A stretch of DNA of 64,000 nucleotides from Tritrichomonas musculus. Its lineage: Eukaryota; Parabasalia; Tritrichomonadida; Tritrichomonadidae. Position numbers and translations under genes: made by a program. The DNA is taken from positions 1,984,001 to 2,048,000 of the forward strand of contig JAPFFF010000002.1 of assembly GCA_039105265.1 (NCBI GenBank), written 5' to 3'. Below are positions 51,969-62,445 of this stretch, one piece after another. Numbering within the stretch: the stretch's first letter is position 1; each line of letters starts with the position of its first letter. The notes beneath the pieces are model-generated. The model worked only from the letters and a program-made list of their open reading frames with translations, had not been told where the DNA came from and did not search any database.

Positions 51969-52917
51969 ATATTATAATCCAAAACATATGAAAACTCCAA
52001 TAAAATACAAAAAATAAGACATGTGAATTAAAAAAACAACCATGGCCATAGTTATTTAGAGGAAAACATCTTTTCTGCTATAGATAAAAGCAAAATTCAA
52101 ACTATATCTCAGAAGCAAACTATTTATAAGGACAAATGGAGATAAGAACATACATCAGAACCAAAAATGAAAATCTAGATATTGATCAAAACGAAACTTC
52201 TGTAAAATGATGATGAAAATTCTAAATAAATTCAAAAGAATATAATTGCCAAGTGAAGAAAGGAACCCGATTAATCACCATGCCTTGAACTTCAGAATTT
52301 GAAAAATATTTTTTGTTAAGCTTAAGCTTTACTTTCATTTTATTTCCTTTTTTTAGCTATTTTATTTCTCCTACTTATGATAAAGGACTCTTTTTTTCAA
52401 ATTTTTATTCATCTTTTTCCTTTTTATTATTTGACCTATTTTTAAGGTTTTTTGACCTTAACGACCTTTTTTTTATTCATGAAAAAATGCTTTTTACTCA
52501 AGTATAAGGAAATCAACGGAAATTAATATATTTTATATAATGTTGTATATATAAATTATAACAAAAAGCATATATAATAAATCTAACTCGCTTTTTTAAT
52601 ATGATTTATTTTATTTTGACCCTCTACTAAAATGATCCAATTATAATATACTTTTAAATGAAAGAGTGGAAAATGCTTTTTGTAAATAACCATAACACAA
52701 GCTTAATAACTTAAAAAATAGTCTGAAATGTAAGATTAAAATATAACAAAAAACATTTTTTGCGAGATAAATGAACATTTATAATACACATATGGTTAAT
52801 AAAACAATTCTTCACTTGAAATTAGCAAATACTCAATAGCTTTTCCAAAAAAGTTGAAATAAATAAATTTTTTTGAACTTTTTGAATAGCCTTGATTGAG
52901 CTCATTAAATTTTATGT
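51969..52917. other. Gene-free spacer between the two transposon nests
   Basis: AT-rich, with a T-rich stretch near 52,310-52,500 whose open frame is Phe-rich and not gene-like. Nothing else is recognised. Confidence 0.55.
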
Positions 52918-53914
52918 TACCGTAATTCAAAGAATCTCAGACATAAAGAAAAATTCTCAGACATTTTTGAGAATACTCACTGAAAGACTTTCAATTTTTT
53001 TCAAAAAACTTTCAAAATTCCTACTTTTTCAATGAAAAATAAAAAGGTCAAATATAGTCACCCCAATAAGTTTTGATAGGAAACAAATTCAAAAAGGGTT
53101 TATTACACTTTTATTCCAAGAAAAAGTTGTTTTTCTTTTTTTAAAAAGTTACGGTTTCTATCAAAACTTTATGGCAGCTAAAAGGAGATATCTTAATAAA
53201 ATTTGACCTTAAATTGGCCTTAAATTGACCTTTTAAAATAAGCCAAATTTTATTAAAATGCTTCTTCATAGTTGCCATAAAGTATGATTTACTGTTTGTA
53301 GCCTTTCTAGAATTATAAATACTTATTTGAATAACAGCATATAAGATAAAATCCTTGAAAATTTATGCTATGGGCTATATTTCATACGTTCTTAATGCTA
53401 TCTGCCTTATATATTTTTGATTTTTTTTTCTGAGTAATTTTTTTTTATTCAAAATTTTTTATTTTCTGAATTTTTTCAAATTTGTTTATCTTTTTTTTTT
53501 CTTGTGATAATGAGTTTAAAAAATATATTTATAATATATACTGCAAAAAAATTCATAATTATTTGTTATTATAAATTGTTACTTCATTATTCCTGATATA
53601 TAAATGGTTGATTTAAATATCATACATAAAAAATGCACTCAGAAAAAGTTCATCTTATCAAAAAGTTTATGATTATTTTTTGAGAGGGCTCAGAAATATC
53701 CGGACTTTTTGAATGTCAATAGAAACCGCCATGAAAGGTGTTTTTAATTGGCCATCTTGAAAATTGAATTATTGAAAAACCGCGGTTTTCCATTATTTTA
53801 TTTACCTATTACCAAGAGCGAATCTTGGTTTACTTGCTGCTTCAAAACAGCGCTCTGCCAATGATAAACATTGATGCAGATTGAGGTAAATGTTGGTTTC
53901 TTATAGATCATAGG

Positions 53915-54160
53915 ATCTCCTAAATAGAGATTCTGTCATTACTATAAAATGAGCTCTTGAATCGTATCCAGGAGCACAAGGTTATACTCCTGATCAACAT
54001 GTTGATTATTTAAGCGCTTCATTTTACAGATTTCTGAATCTCCTAAATAGAGATTCTGTCATTACTATAAAATGAGCTCTTGAATCGTATCCAGGAGCAC
54101 AAGGTTATACTCCTGATCAACATGTTGATTATTTAAGCTCTTCATTTTACAGATTTCAAT
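53915..54160 (-). repeat. Left-arm 123-bp tandem array, two copies
   Basis: The phrase ATCTCCTAAATAGAGATTCT starts at 53915 and 54038, spacing 123 bp, in inverted orientation to the right array. Each unit contains the 14-bp palindrome ATCAACATGTTGAT. Confidence 0.85.
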
Positions 54161-54237
54161 ATCTCCATATTTCAGATTCTGATATATAAACTTATAACTT
54201 CCTAAAATGCTTTTAAATTCAAATATGTTATTAAAAG

Positions 54238-55132
54238 ATAGGTGTGGCGATCCGAAGTGAAGTGTCAGAAAAACTAAAAAATCCATGGAATGAGTTGATA
54301 TTTTGTTTTTAGGAATAAAATTATAATATAATATTTTTAAAATTATTATTTTGAAAATTCTATGTATCAATTTCAAGATATGATTATTTAGGAAATTCAA
54401 TTGAAAATAATCGTTTTTTCACAATGATAAATGTAATTGTTTTATAATTTTCCAACTAATGAAAAGATTTTCGAGTAAACAATATTAAAGAGAAAACATA
54501 TGACACCAAAAAAGAAAGTAGATTCTCTAAGATAAATCTTTTTGGACATTCATTTTAGATCTGAAAATTGAAAATATATAATATAAGTATCATGTGCTTA
54601 AAAAAATAAAGTATATCGTTTACAAAGAAGAAAAAACTAAAATCAATTCGTTTTTTTTTCAATTTTGAATAAATTAGGATAAATAATTTTTTATTTCATA
54701 CATAATGAATTTAAAAAATTGTTCTTTCCTATGATATAGATCATCTTAATTTCTTTTTTCCAATATCTTGATTGATTTATATGAAATGATTAAAAAATAT
54801 AATATCAAATTTATTATTTGATAAGTTTAATTATTTTTCCTTGATATTTTAAAATATTTAAAAATATCCAAATGGTTTAATATGCGAATGGCTTATAAAA
54901 TATACCAAAAAGCTTAAAATAAATTATATTTTTCATATAACATGTCTCAGATTTGAAAGAAAATATCATTTATTTTATATCTTAAATCCTGCACATAGAA
55001 TTTTATTTTTTATTCAAAATTTATAATCAATATATCATATAACATTTAATTAATTGGTTTATTTTGTGATCCATGGATTTTTTAAGTTTTATTTCAATTA
55101 TTTGACACTTCACTTCCGATCGCCACACCTAT
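54238..55132. mobile_element. 895-bp MITE inside the foldback element
   Basis: The ends ATAGGTGTGGCGATCCGAAG (left) and the inverted right end (CGATCGCCACACCTAT) match over about 30 bp with one difference. Perfect 8-bp duplications ATTAAAAG flank it (54230-54237 and 55133-55140). The 8-bp size suggests a hAT- or MULE-type origin. The interior is AT-rich and non-coding. Confidence 0.8.
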
Positions 55133-55741
55133 ATTAAAAGGTATTTAAAAATTATATTTATTAATCTTTTTTTAAGAAATTTTATTTTTTTTGTAAATTG
55201 AAATATCGTTTTCCATTTTTTCTTTAACCAATGGATTTAGAAGTAGGGCCACGACGATTAAAATATACTCAAAAATGAAAAAGAACATGAAAAAGCACAA
55301 AAATAATATAAAAATGTTTATTAATACATATATTTTGGATATATTTCTTAATCATTTATGTAAATCAAGCTTATTGTTTTGATTGGATAACATTTTAATT
55401 GCTATTGAGAACTGATCAATTCAACATTTGAACCTTTTTCTCATGAATTTCGAGTGTCTGTAAACCTAATTGATATTTGTGAATGGTAATAGGGTAAATA
55501 CTATGTTAATATTTACTGAGCTTAAGTAGACGACTGAGTTAAAAAAATGCTGGGCCACAACGATTAAAAATCATTGAAAAAAATTGAATAAAAAAATTTC
55601 GAAAAAGTGTGAATTTTAAGATCTATCAATATATTTATCTTTGCAAAATCTAAAAAAAATGTGAAATATAAGATCAATTTTATTAAAATGAATTTCACAT
55701 GATTTTATTGGAAATTGAAACTTGGATATTGAGAAATCTTT

Positions 55742-56713
55742 AAAATGAAGCGCTTAAATAATCAACATGTTGATCAAGAGTATAACCTTGTGCTCCTGGA
55801 TACGATTCAAGAGCTCATTTTATAGTAATGACAGAATCTCTATTTAGGAGATTCAGAAATCTGTAAAATGAAGCGCTTAAATAATCAACATGTTGATCAG
55901 GAGTATAACCTTGTGCTCCTGGATACGATTCAAGAGCTCATTTTATAGTAATGACAGAATCTCTATTTAGGAGATTCAGAAATCTGTAAAATGAAGCGCT
56001 TAAATAATCAACATGTTGATCAGGAGTATAACCTTGTGCTCCTGGATACGATTCAAGAGCTCATTTTATAGTAATGACAGAATCTCTATTTAGGAGATTC
56101 AGAAATCTGTAAAATGAAGCGCTTAAATAATCAACATGTTGATCAGGAGTATAACCTTGTGCTCCTGGATACGATTCAAGAGCTCATTTTATAGTAATGA
56201 CAGAATCTCTATTTAGGAGATTCAGAAATCTGTAAAATGAAGCGCTTAAATAATCAACATGTTGATCAGGAGTATAACCTTGTGCTCCTGGATACGATTC
56301 AAGAGCTCATTTTATAGTAATGACAGAATCTCTATTTAGGAGATTCAGAAATCTGTAAAATGAAGCGCTTAAATAATCAACATGTTGATCAGGAGTATAA
56401 CCTTGTGCTCCTGGATACGATTCAAGAGCTCATTTTATAGTAATGACAGAATCTCTATTTAGGAGATTCAGAAATCTGTAAAATGAAGCGCTTAAATAAT
56501 CAACATGTTGATCAGGAGTATAACCTTGTGCTCCTGGATACGATTCAAGAGCTCATTTTATAGTAATGACAGAATCTCTATTTAGGAGATTCAGAAATCT
56601 GTAAAATGAAGCGCTTAAATAATCAACATGTTGATCAGGAGTATAACCTTGTGCTCCTGGATACGATTCAAGAGCTCATTTTATAGTAATGACAGAATCT
56701 CTATTTAGGAGAT
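55742..56713 (+). repeat. Right-arm 123-bp tandem array, eight copies
   Basis: The phrase GAAGCGCTTAAATAATCAAC starts at 55747, 55870, 55993, 56116, 56239, 56362, 56485 and 56608, all exactly 123 bp apart. Copies appear identical except the innermost (CAAGAG for CAGGAG, and nearby AAATC changes), which points to recent homogenisation. Confidence 0.92.
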
Positions 56714-57267
56714 CCTATGATCTATAAGAAACCAACATTTACCTCAATCTGCATCAATGTTTATCATTGGCAGAGCGCTGTTTTGAAGCAGCAAGTAAAC
56801 CAAGATTCGCTCTTGGTAATAGGTAAATAAAATAATGGAAAACCGCGGTTTTTCAATAATTCAATTTTCAAGATGGCCAATTAAAAACACCTTTCATGGC
56901 GGTTTCTATTGACATTCAAAAAGTCCGGATATTTCTGAGCCCTCTCAAAAAATAATCATAAACTTTTTGATAAGATGAACTTTTTCTGAGTGCATTTTTT
57001 ATGTATGATATTTAAATCAGCCTATATAAATTGTTCAAAATTGAGAATATTATTTATATTATTTTTTCAAAGTTTAAACAGCCAAGTTCATTTAAAATCT
57101 ATATCAAAATTTTTTGGGAAGACTATATCATTGTCAATTCAAATCATTGAACAAATATACTCTTAAAATAATTCTATAGATTGAATAAATTCTTTCAAAT
57201 AATTAAAAGTTTTCTCAAAAATGTCTGAGATTAATTGAATATATCTGAGATTTTTGGAATTACGGTA

Positions 57268-57858
57268 CTGATTGTCTAAAAATAAGTTACCCAAAATTTT
57301 TAAAATTTTCGAAAATAACGTTTTCTAGTAGTTTTTTTTTTTTTAACCAAATAAACTTTTCTTCTTTCTTCAAGAATTTAAATATTTTATATAATTGAAT
57401 TAAAATTACTTTAAAAAAGGAGAGGTGCGGACATCTACTTAACATTTTTATCGATTAAAAATATGTATATAAAGGTAAAAACCCCCAACATTTTTAAATC
57501 TGTAGAAAAATGGAAATGTAAGTGAACATTTATATTAAAACTGAGGTTATATATATGATTCATACAATCGTTATATACGATTTCTTGATTAATTTTGTCG
57601 AAATTAAGATTAAAAAAATAAAAATTAAGTAAATCCATTTTATTTTCAATAGATATATTTTAAATATGAAGTAGTATATACTAGTCGGTTTCCGCGGAGC
57701 CTGGGGCCCACGCGTCAACACGAACTAGTTAAAAATAAAAAATAATAAAAAAAAAAGGGAAATTACCATTTTTCCCCAACTTTTTTATATCACATTTCAA
57801 CCTGGGGAAAAATGGTTTTTTTGCATAAAATTTTATAAAAAAAATGTAAATTTTAACC
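57268..57858. other. Spacer with GC-rich islet and short palindrome
   Basis: AT-rich apart from the GC-rich islet listed next. It also holds 13-bp inverted arms ACCATTTTTCCCC (57765-57777) and its reverse complement (57804-57816). No gene. Confidence 0.55.
57680..57729. other. GC-rich islet between two ACTAGT sites
   Basis: A roughly 38-bp GC-rich stretch between ACTAGT at 57680 and 57724. It contains CCGCGG, GGGCCC and ACGCGT in close succession. Such density of six-base palindromes is very unusual in this AT-rich sequence. Confidence 0.7.
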
Positions 57859-58145
57859 AAGTAGTTAACATTAAGGATAGGCAACTGGACAACCCTTCAT
57901 GGTTTAGAAGGCTCCACAGCATAAAGAGGTGTGTTAGAGACAGTTGTTTGGACATCTTTCAACTATCAGTCGGATGCTGTAGCGCAGCAGCTCGTTAAGC
58001 CACTTCGCTGCTACAGCATCCTCAATAGTTGAAAGCTATCCCAACAACTACCTCACCCCACCACCCCACCCACACCTCTTTATGCTGTGGAGCCTTCTAA
58101 ACCATGAAGGGTTGTCCAGTTGCCTATCCTTAATGTTAACTACTT
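57859..58145. mobile_element. 287-bp palindromic element with perfect 75-bp arms
   Basis: The arms 57859-57933 and 58071-58145 are exact reverse complements (AAGTAGTTAACATTAAGGAT onward). Inside, a diverged second set of arms continues (CTTTCAACTAT; GGATGCTGTAGC against GCTACAGCATCC). GC content is clearly above the surroundings. No clear target duplication. It may be a foldback MITE or a structured RNA locus. Confidence 0.75.
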
Positions 58146-59125
58146 CTGATAACGTACTCATGAAGTCCCCTTATGTACCTCCACTTACAGCACCTCATAA
58201 GTCCCTTATGCAACATCATGACAGCTTCATCAACTCACATCATTTATCATAACGAACAATGGAATATGTATCACCCTAAGGGATTCAATGATTATTAGAT
58301 TATGACAAACTACCCATATAACATCAGGGACAAAACAACAAATGTGGTATTATATATTCATTAGGGTATGGCATACTTATCAACATCAATGGTAAGATCC
58401 ATGAGGAAGCATAGATTGATTGCAAATAATTATTGATGAAGACATCATGAGACATCCTGTGTACCACATCGAGGACACTTGTTTGATAACCACTTAGACA
58501 ACTTAACAATCCATCAATATGAAATCAACACCACATCATCAAGCCTCATCAGCTCACACACCCATGACCATCCATAATGATGTTATCACATCACATCATT
58601 ATGGATCTCAAGCTCACATCATCAAGCTTCATCAACTTCACATCATGACAGCCTCATCAACTTTACATCATGAGGTATAATAACACCATATCATCATGGA
58701 CCTCATCAATATCACATCATCATGGACCTCACCATCACCCATTCCCCACATAACAACAAACCTAAATAACATACCCCATGACCCTGAAGATAATGACACA
58801 ATTAAGTTTCCAATATATACATCTCAGGGAGACATAAAGGCAATTATGACTGTTGCAAAATATCAAAACATATTGTCCATAGCTGTATCAATATTCATTT
58901 CATTAATGATAAAAATATATATTTGCCTTCTGTTATAAGCAATTTAGAAAGAGTGCATTATCAAAAAGACACCACATCATGACAGCTTTATCAACATCAC
59001 ACATCCCTATGAGGTCCCTTATGATGTTATCACATCATCAACATCTCATCTCACATCATCAATATCACACACCCTATGATACATCATCCCCTATGATGTT
59101 AACACATAACTTCAAAATATAGAAA
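58146..59125 (+). repeat. CAT-rich degenerate repeat region
   Basis: The + strand is full of phrases such as CACATCATGACAGCCTCATC and ATCACATCATCATGG, repeated irregularly (58,206; 58,645; 58,973 among others), giving strong strand asymmetry (few G). A palindrome, ATCCATAATGATGT with ACATCATTATGGAT (58570-58606), lies within. An 80-residue open frame from 58696 ends in a hydrophobic segment but begins inside the repeat, so I do not call it. Confidence 0.6.
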
Positions 59126-59713
59126 TCATTTTGTAAGTATACCTTTCACATTTGCACCATTACATGGCTTTATTTTTATGTTGACAAATAATGGAGACTT
59201 CAATATGACAGGTTGATACATAAAATCTACTAGTCTCATCTCAATGTACTTCAAAGAGTCAGTATAAGTTTTTATCTTGATAGGCTTTGATGAGTCATAA
59301 TCAATTATGATAGGTGCAAATGGTTCAATAACAGTATCAATACTTGCCATCACAGATGGGGTATACTCCGCTCTCCTGATGTTGCTATGTACAGCTTGAC
59401 CTTGTAGGGATATCAAATATAATTTATTAGCATAATCCAATATTGGCAAATCAGGTACAAAGGTTTCTTCATCATGAGGTATATCAAATTGATCCTTCAC
59501 ATTGAACAATCCTGTAATCAATTTAGCCCTATGAGAACCATTAACAAATGATACATCATAAGTGCTTGTTAAACTAATTGTCCTACCATCAATATTTTTG
59601 AATACAATCACCTTTTGACAAGCATTCAGGTACTTAACCAAACCAGCTATTGAATAAGTATATTTGTCTTCAAATACAATCTTCAATTCTTCATAATCAT
59701 ATGAAAACATCAA
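59126..59713 (-). CDS. Beta-rich protein of unknown function, possibly virus-like
   Basis: 195 residues with few charged helices and many alternating strands (KVIVFKNIDGRTISLTSTYD; PIKIKTYTDSLKYIEMRLVD; PVILKSPLFVNIKIKP). Codon use is gene-like and the frame is open. The final strands resemble the end of the 127-residue Polinton ORF at 38559 only in pattern. A jelly-roll minor capsid or spike is one possibility. Whether it belongs to the second Polinton or to another element is not clear. Confidence 0.5.
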   Translation of the reverse strand: MMFSYDYEELKIVFEDKYTYSIAGLVKYLNACQKVIVFKNIDGRTISLTSTYDVSFVNGSHRAKLITGLFNVKDQFDIPHDEETFVPDLPILDYANKLYLISLQGQAVHSNIRRAEYTPSVMASIDTVIEPFAPIIIDYDSSKPIKIKTYTDSLKYIEMRLVDFMYQPVILKSPLFVNIKIKPCNGANVKGILTK

Positions 59714-60243
59714 ATAGTCATCCTTGGTCAGTAGTATATGTATGTTGATTTGGACGGGCAGATAAAAATGACCCCTTCGTCATAGGGTTTACAGACCCCA
59801 AACATCAGCTACATGACTCAAAAAATCGCCACTTTTTCAAAATTAGCCCTCGAAACTTTCACAAAATGGCATAGACAAATTTTGAATAAATTGACGAACT
59901 CCCAAAAATAACAACAACGAAAAATAGAACTTTCAAAAATTTTTTATTTTTTTATCAGCAATTTATAATGTCAAACCAAGCGGAACTTATTAAGCATCCT
60001 CATTAATAGAATCAACAAAAAGCTAAAAGGATGGAGACCAGCATTAAAATACCTCTACGATAATGATAATGTCATAGATGAAGTACTAAAAGAGATAAAT
60101 CACTTTATTAAGCAATTACAGAAATTCAACGGTACTGAACAATTAATAGCTGAACTTGAAGAACTCATTTATTAGACAATTCATTTAATTCTTTCTCAAG
60201 CTGATGAACTTTATTTTTATTTTTTTAATTTCATGATAAAGAT
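59714..60243. other. Boundary region of the second Polinton, with coding relics
   Basis: No intact gene. A plus-strand patch near 60,005-60,173 reads like a helical protein end (EVLKEINHFIKQLQKF), and a minus-strand patch near 60,180-60,220 resembles the C-terminal coiled coil of the ORF at 32946. These look like leftovers of Polinton genes. No TIR is identifiable here. Confidence 0.35.
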
Positions 60244-60702
60244 ATGTCAAGTACACCAAAGGTTTATGATTACATTAATTCACTTATTGAAATGTTAGAT
60301 GAATCAGAGAAGTTCAAACAATGTGATTTCTCAATATTGTGTGATAGATACCCGATACCTTGCGGAAAGGCTACATATAAAGCTAAAGTGTTGTATATAT
60401 CATTGAAGAACAAAGATAATGAATTTAAGCGTTTATATCATGACAAGATTATTAAACTCGGGCTCGAATATATAACATTAACATCAAATGTTAGAAGAAG
60501 GATATCAACGAATTCACTTGAGTTCTTCGCTGAAGGCTCAAATGAAGAACAATCATTTAAAGATTACAAGTATTATAATTACAGTATCAGGAAAGTCAAT
60601 GATAAGAAAACAAAGGAACTCATCGAACAGATGAGACAAAAATATAATATCAGTACACCTCAACTGTTTGTTGGCGCCCAACAACAGCTCATTTTAGAAT
60701 AA
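60244..60702 (+). CDS. Conserved Polinton protein (family A), second element
   Basis: 152 residues, same length as the homologue at 30785-31243. The shared core includes QCDFSILCDRYPI, YKAKVLYISLKNK, LTSNVRRRISTNSLEFF and KDYKYYNYSIRK. It stands convergent to the ATPase with only 2 bp between stop codons. Equal length despite clear divergence argues for a constrained, functional protein. Function unknown. Confidence 0.78.
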   Translation: MSSTPKVYDYINSLIEMLDESEKFKQCDFSILCDRYPIPCGKATYKAKVLYISLKNKDNEFKRLYHDKIIKLGLEYITLTSNVRRRISTNSLEFFAEGSNEEQSFKDYKYYNYSIRKVNDKKTKELIEQMRQKYNISTPQLFVGAQQQLILE

Positions 60703-60704
60703 AG

Positions 60705-61649
60705 TTAATGAATCTCAATTGTGTTTGTTCTCGTATTGACTAATATGAATTGATGACCTGATAAGTCTTTATATTTTTGCCATAAATGTTCAAACTCAAT
60801 TGGCATTGGAACTTGATGATATACATAACTTAGATTTTGCCTTGAATAACCACTGAAGATAAAGAATGATGTCGCATTATTCTTGTAATCTGTTTTGATT
60901 GCTTTGAAGAACTGAATATTAATGTAAACGATTGAATGTTTATGTCTGAGCTGTGAAACATAATTTGTAAAGTAATCAGTCTTTAAAATTAATGAACGGC
61001 TCGCATCTTCACAAAGAATGATTGTGTTTAATGGTTCATTTGGTTGACCTAACTTATTGATATGAAGAAACTCAAACATATCGTTTAACTTCTTTTCATT
61101 TTGCTTCGCAAAAGGTGACTCCGTCCCTTTGATTACTATTTTTGGGGTCGAACTATATTTATCATATAGCTCTTTATATAAATCAAGTTGTTTAAGATAT
61201 TCTTCAGCGTTTGAATCACTAATGACTTTGATTGGTAGTTGTATCAATTCACGTTGAGCAATAAATGTTGCGTCATTGATTGTACCGCTCTTAGATATAT
61301 AAACGATTAAATGAAAGTTAGCGTTCTTCATTCGAGACATTTGAATGATATCTCTTAAAACGACATGGCTCTTTCCTCTTCCTTGATTTCCGACAAGTAT
61401 GTTTAATGAATTGTAATGTGCATAGATACCGTTTGCGATTGGTCTGATTGATTCGTTTTTTATTTTTGATTCATTGCGTTGATAGGCTTTGTTCATTTCA
61501 TCATCAATATTAAATGTCTTTTCATTAACTGTTGGCTTGAATGATTCATATTCAAATGCAAAACTTATTTGGTCATCATCATAATCAGAGCTATTAGAGA
61601 ATAAAACCTCTTTATAATTAAACTGAGTGGGTTTCATGAAACGTTTCAT
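60705..61649 (-). CDS. A32-like packaging ATPase, second element
   Basis: 314 residues. Walker A GNQGRGKS (87-94), Walker B-like strand NTIILCEDA (about 215), and conserved blocks IRPIANGIYAHYNSLNI and LRHKHSIVYINIQFFKAI shared with the ATPase at 31274-32002. The N-terminal 65 residues are acidic and variable. Expected role: DNA translocation into capsids. Confidence 0.87.
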   Translation of the reverse strand: MKRFMKPTQFNYKEVLFSNSSDYDDDQISFAFEYESFKPTVNEKTFNIDDEMNKAYQRNESKIKNESIRPIANGIYAHYNSLNILVGNQGRGKSHVVLRDIIQMSRMKNANFHLIVYISKSGTINDATFIAQRELIQLPIKVISDSNAEEYLKQLDLYKELYDKYSSTPKIVIKGTESPFAKQNEKKLNDMFEFLHINKLGQPNEPLNTIILCEDASRSLILKTDYFTNYVSQLRHKHSIVYINIQFFKAIKTDYKNNATSFFIFSGYSRQNLSYVYHQVPMPIEFEHLWQKYKDLSGHQFILVNTRTNTIEIH

Positions 61650-61673
61650 TTCTTTAGTTTTCGTTAAAGCTCT

Positions 61674-61805
61674 TCATGAATACATTTTTGTTCTTATCTC
61701 TTCACTGAGTTCTGGTTCTTTGTCAGGAATCATTAAAGATACTTCAACAAGCTTCACTAAAAATAAACCTGTTAATAATGAAACAACTAATATTTCATAT
61801 ATCAT
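61674..61805 (-). CDS. Conserved 43-residue single-pass membrane protein (family B), second element
   Basis: Counterpart of 32155-32286, identical in length. The hydrophobic segment (YEILVVSLLTGLFLVKLVEV) is followed by a short tail PDKEPELSEEIRTKMYS. Hydrophobicity and the tail motif are kept while the membrane residues change, a pattern of purifying selection on a real peptide. Confidence 0.72.
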   Translation of the reverse strand: MIYEILVVSLLTGLFLVKLVEVSLMIPDKEPELSEEIRTKMYS

Positions 61806-61815
61806 TTATTAGTTT

Positions 61816-62391
61816 TTAAATACATGTTTTTAATGAAATGTTGTGTCTAATGAGTTCGGTATAAATGCTATTATATTTGTATTTCAAGTCATTTGATTCA
61901 TTATTTTTGTACACCAATATCCTATCAATTAAAAGATATTTGGCACGAGAAACACAACCATTACACGCACAATCATCATTGACAATCAATTCAACTTTAT
62001 CAGCTTGTGTTAGTAATTTGATGAGTTCCATTAATGTATTTGAATGACAAATCAATAAATCATTGACTTTTATCGGATTTGTTTCATAGATTGATAACAA
62101 TATCTCAAGGAATTTGTTTTTGGTTTCAAGTTCTGTTATATCAGCTCCTATATCACTGATACCCCTTTCTAGGGAAACGTTGTTTGTTGGTTGCGGTGAT
62201 TGATATACTCCACTCATCTGAGGTATAGTAAAATTTGTGGCTTGAGATGATTGTGGTAATGGTTGAACCGATGGATATTCAACTGGTTGTGGTTGCTTTG
62301 GTTTGATGTTTATATTAATACTGGTTGATTGTTCCTGCTTAACTGATGCATCGTTTTCACTACTTAATATACGAGCTTTAGAGAGAGCCAC
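61816..62391 (-). CDS. Conserved Polinton protein (family C), second element
   Basis: 191 residues. The N terminus SKARILSSENDASVKQ matches the first element almost exactly, then a Pro/Gln/Ser linker and a C-terminal domain with TLMELIKLLTQADKVELIV and a CACNGC cluster that may bind metal. Homologue of 32310-32918. Function unknown. Confidence 0.77.
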   Translation of the reverse strand: MALSKARILSSENDASVKQEQSTSININIKPKQPQPVEYPSVQPLPQSSQATNFTIPQMSGVYQSPQPTNNVSLERGISDIGADITELETKNKFLEILLSIYETNPIKVNDLLICHSNTLMELIKLLTQADKVELIVNDDCACNGCVSRAKYLLIDRILVYKNNESNDLKYKYNSIYTELIRHNISLKTCI

Positions 62392-62445
62392 GAATGTTTT
62401 AGGTAAAAATAAAACCGATTAACGATGAGTCATTCAATGATTCAT

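Larger units (their letters stand above)
53610..57018. mobile_element. Foldback-type element with long inverted arms carrying 123-bp tandem repeats
   Basis: Outer arms 53610-53914 and 56714-57018 (305 bp each) appear identical in inverted orientation, starting GATTTAAATATCATACAT. Inside them the arms continue as tandem arrays of the same 123-bp unit, two copies at left and eight at right. This is the layout of foldback (FB) elements: long inverted repeats with internal tandem units of variable number. No transposase gene is present. Similar strings TATATAAATGGTT (left) and TATATAAATTGTT (right) lie at or near the flanks but do not form a clean duplication. Confidence 0.75.
52920..57265. mobile_element. 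TA-flanked MITE-like element carrying a foldback insertion
   Basis: The left end CCGTAATTCAAAGAATCTCAG (52920 on) matches the inverted right end (GAGATTTTTGGAATTACGG, ending 57265). Both are next to TA (52918-52919, 57266-57267), and a second inner match around AAAAATGTCTGAGA supports the pairing. Without the foldback insertion it is about 0.94 kb and non-coding. It also holds an internal inverted pair around TTTTGATAGGAAAC (53,073) and GTTTCTATCAAAA (53,154). Probably a Tc1/mariner-type MITE. Confidence 0.6.

Noticed and set aside
52313-52507. 64-residue Phe-rich hydrophobic ORF
   Set aside because: Arises from a T-rich stretch; no start context or conservation visible.
54065-54400. 111-residue minus-strand ORF
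   Set aside because: Runs from the 123-bp repeat into the MITE end, so it crosses element boundaries.
55742-56713. CRISPR-like regular repeats
   Set aside because: Units are contiguous 123-bp tandem copies with no unique spacers and lie in a eukaryotic foldback element.
53597-57035. 13-bp target duplication for the foldback element (TATATAAAT.GTT)
   Set aside because: The two strings differ at one base and are not both adjacent to the arm ends; may be chance in AT-rich DNA.
58696-58938. 80-residue ORF with a C-terminal hydrophobic segment
   Set aside because: It begins inside the CAT-rich repeat. The C-terminal half could be a relic but evidence is too thin.
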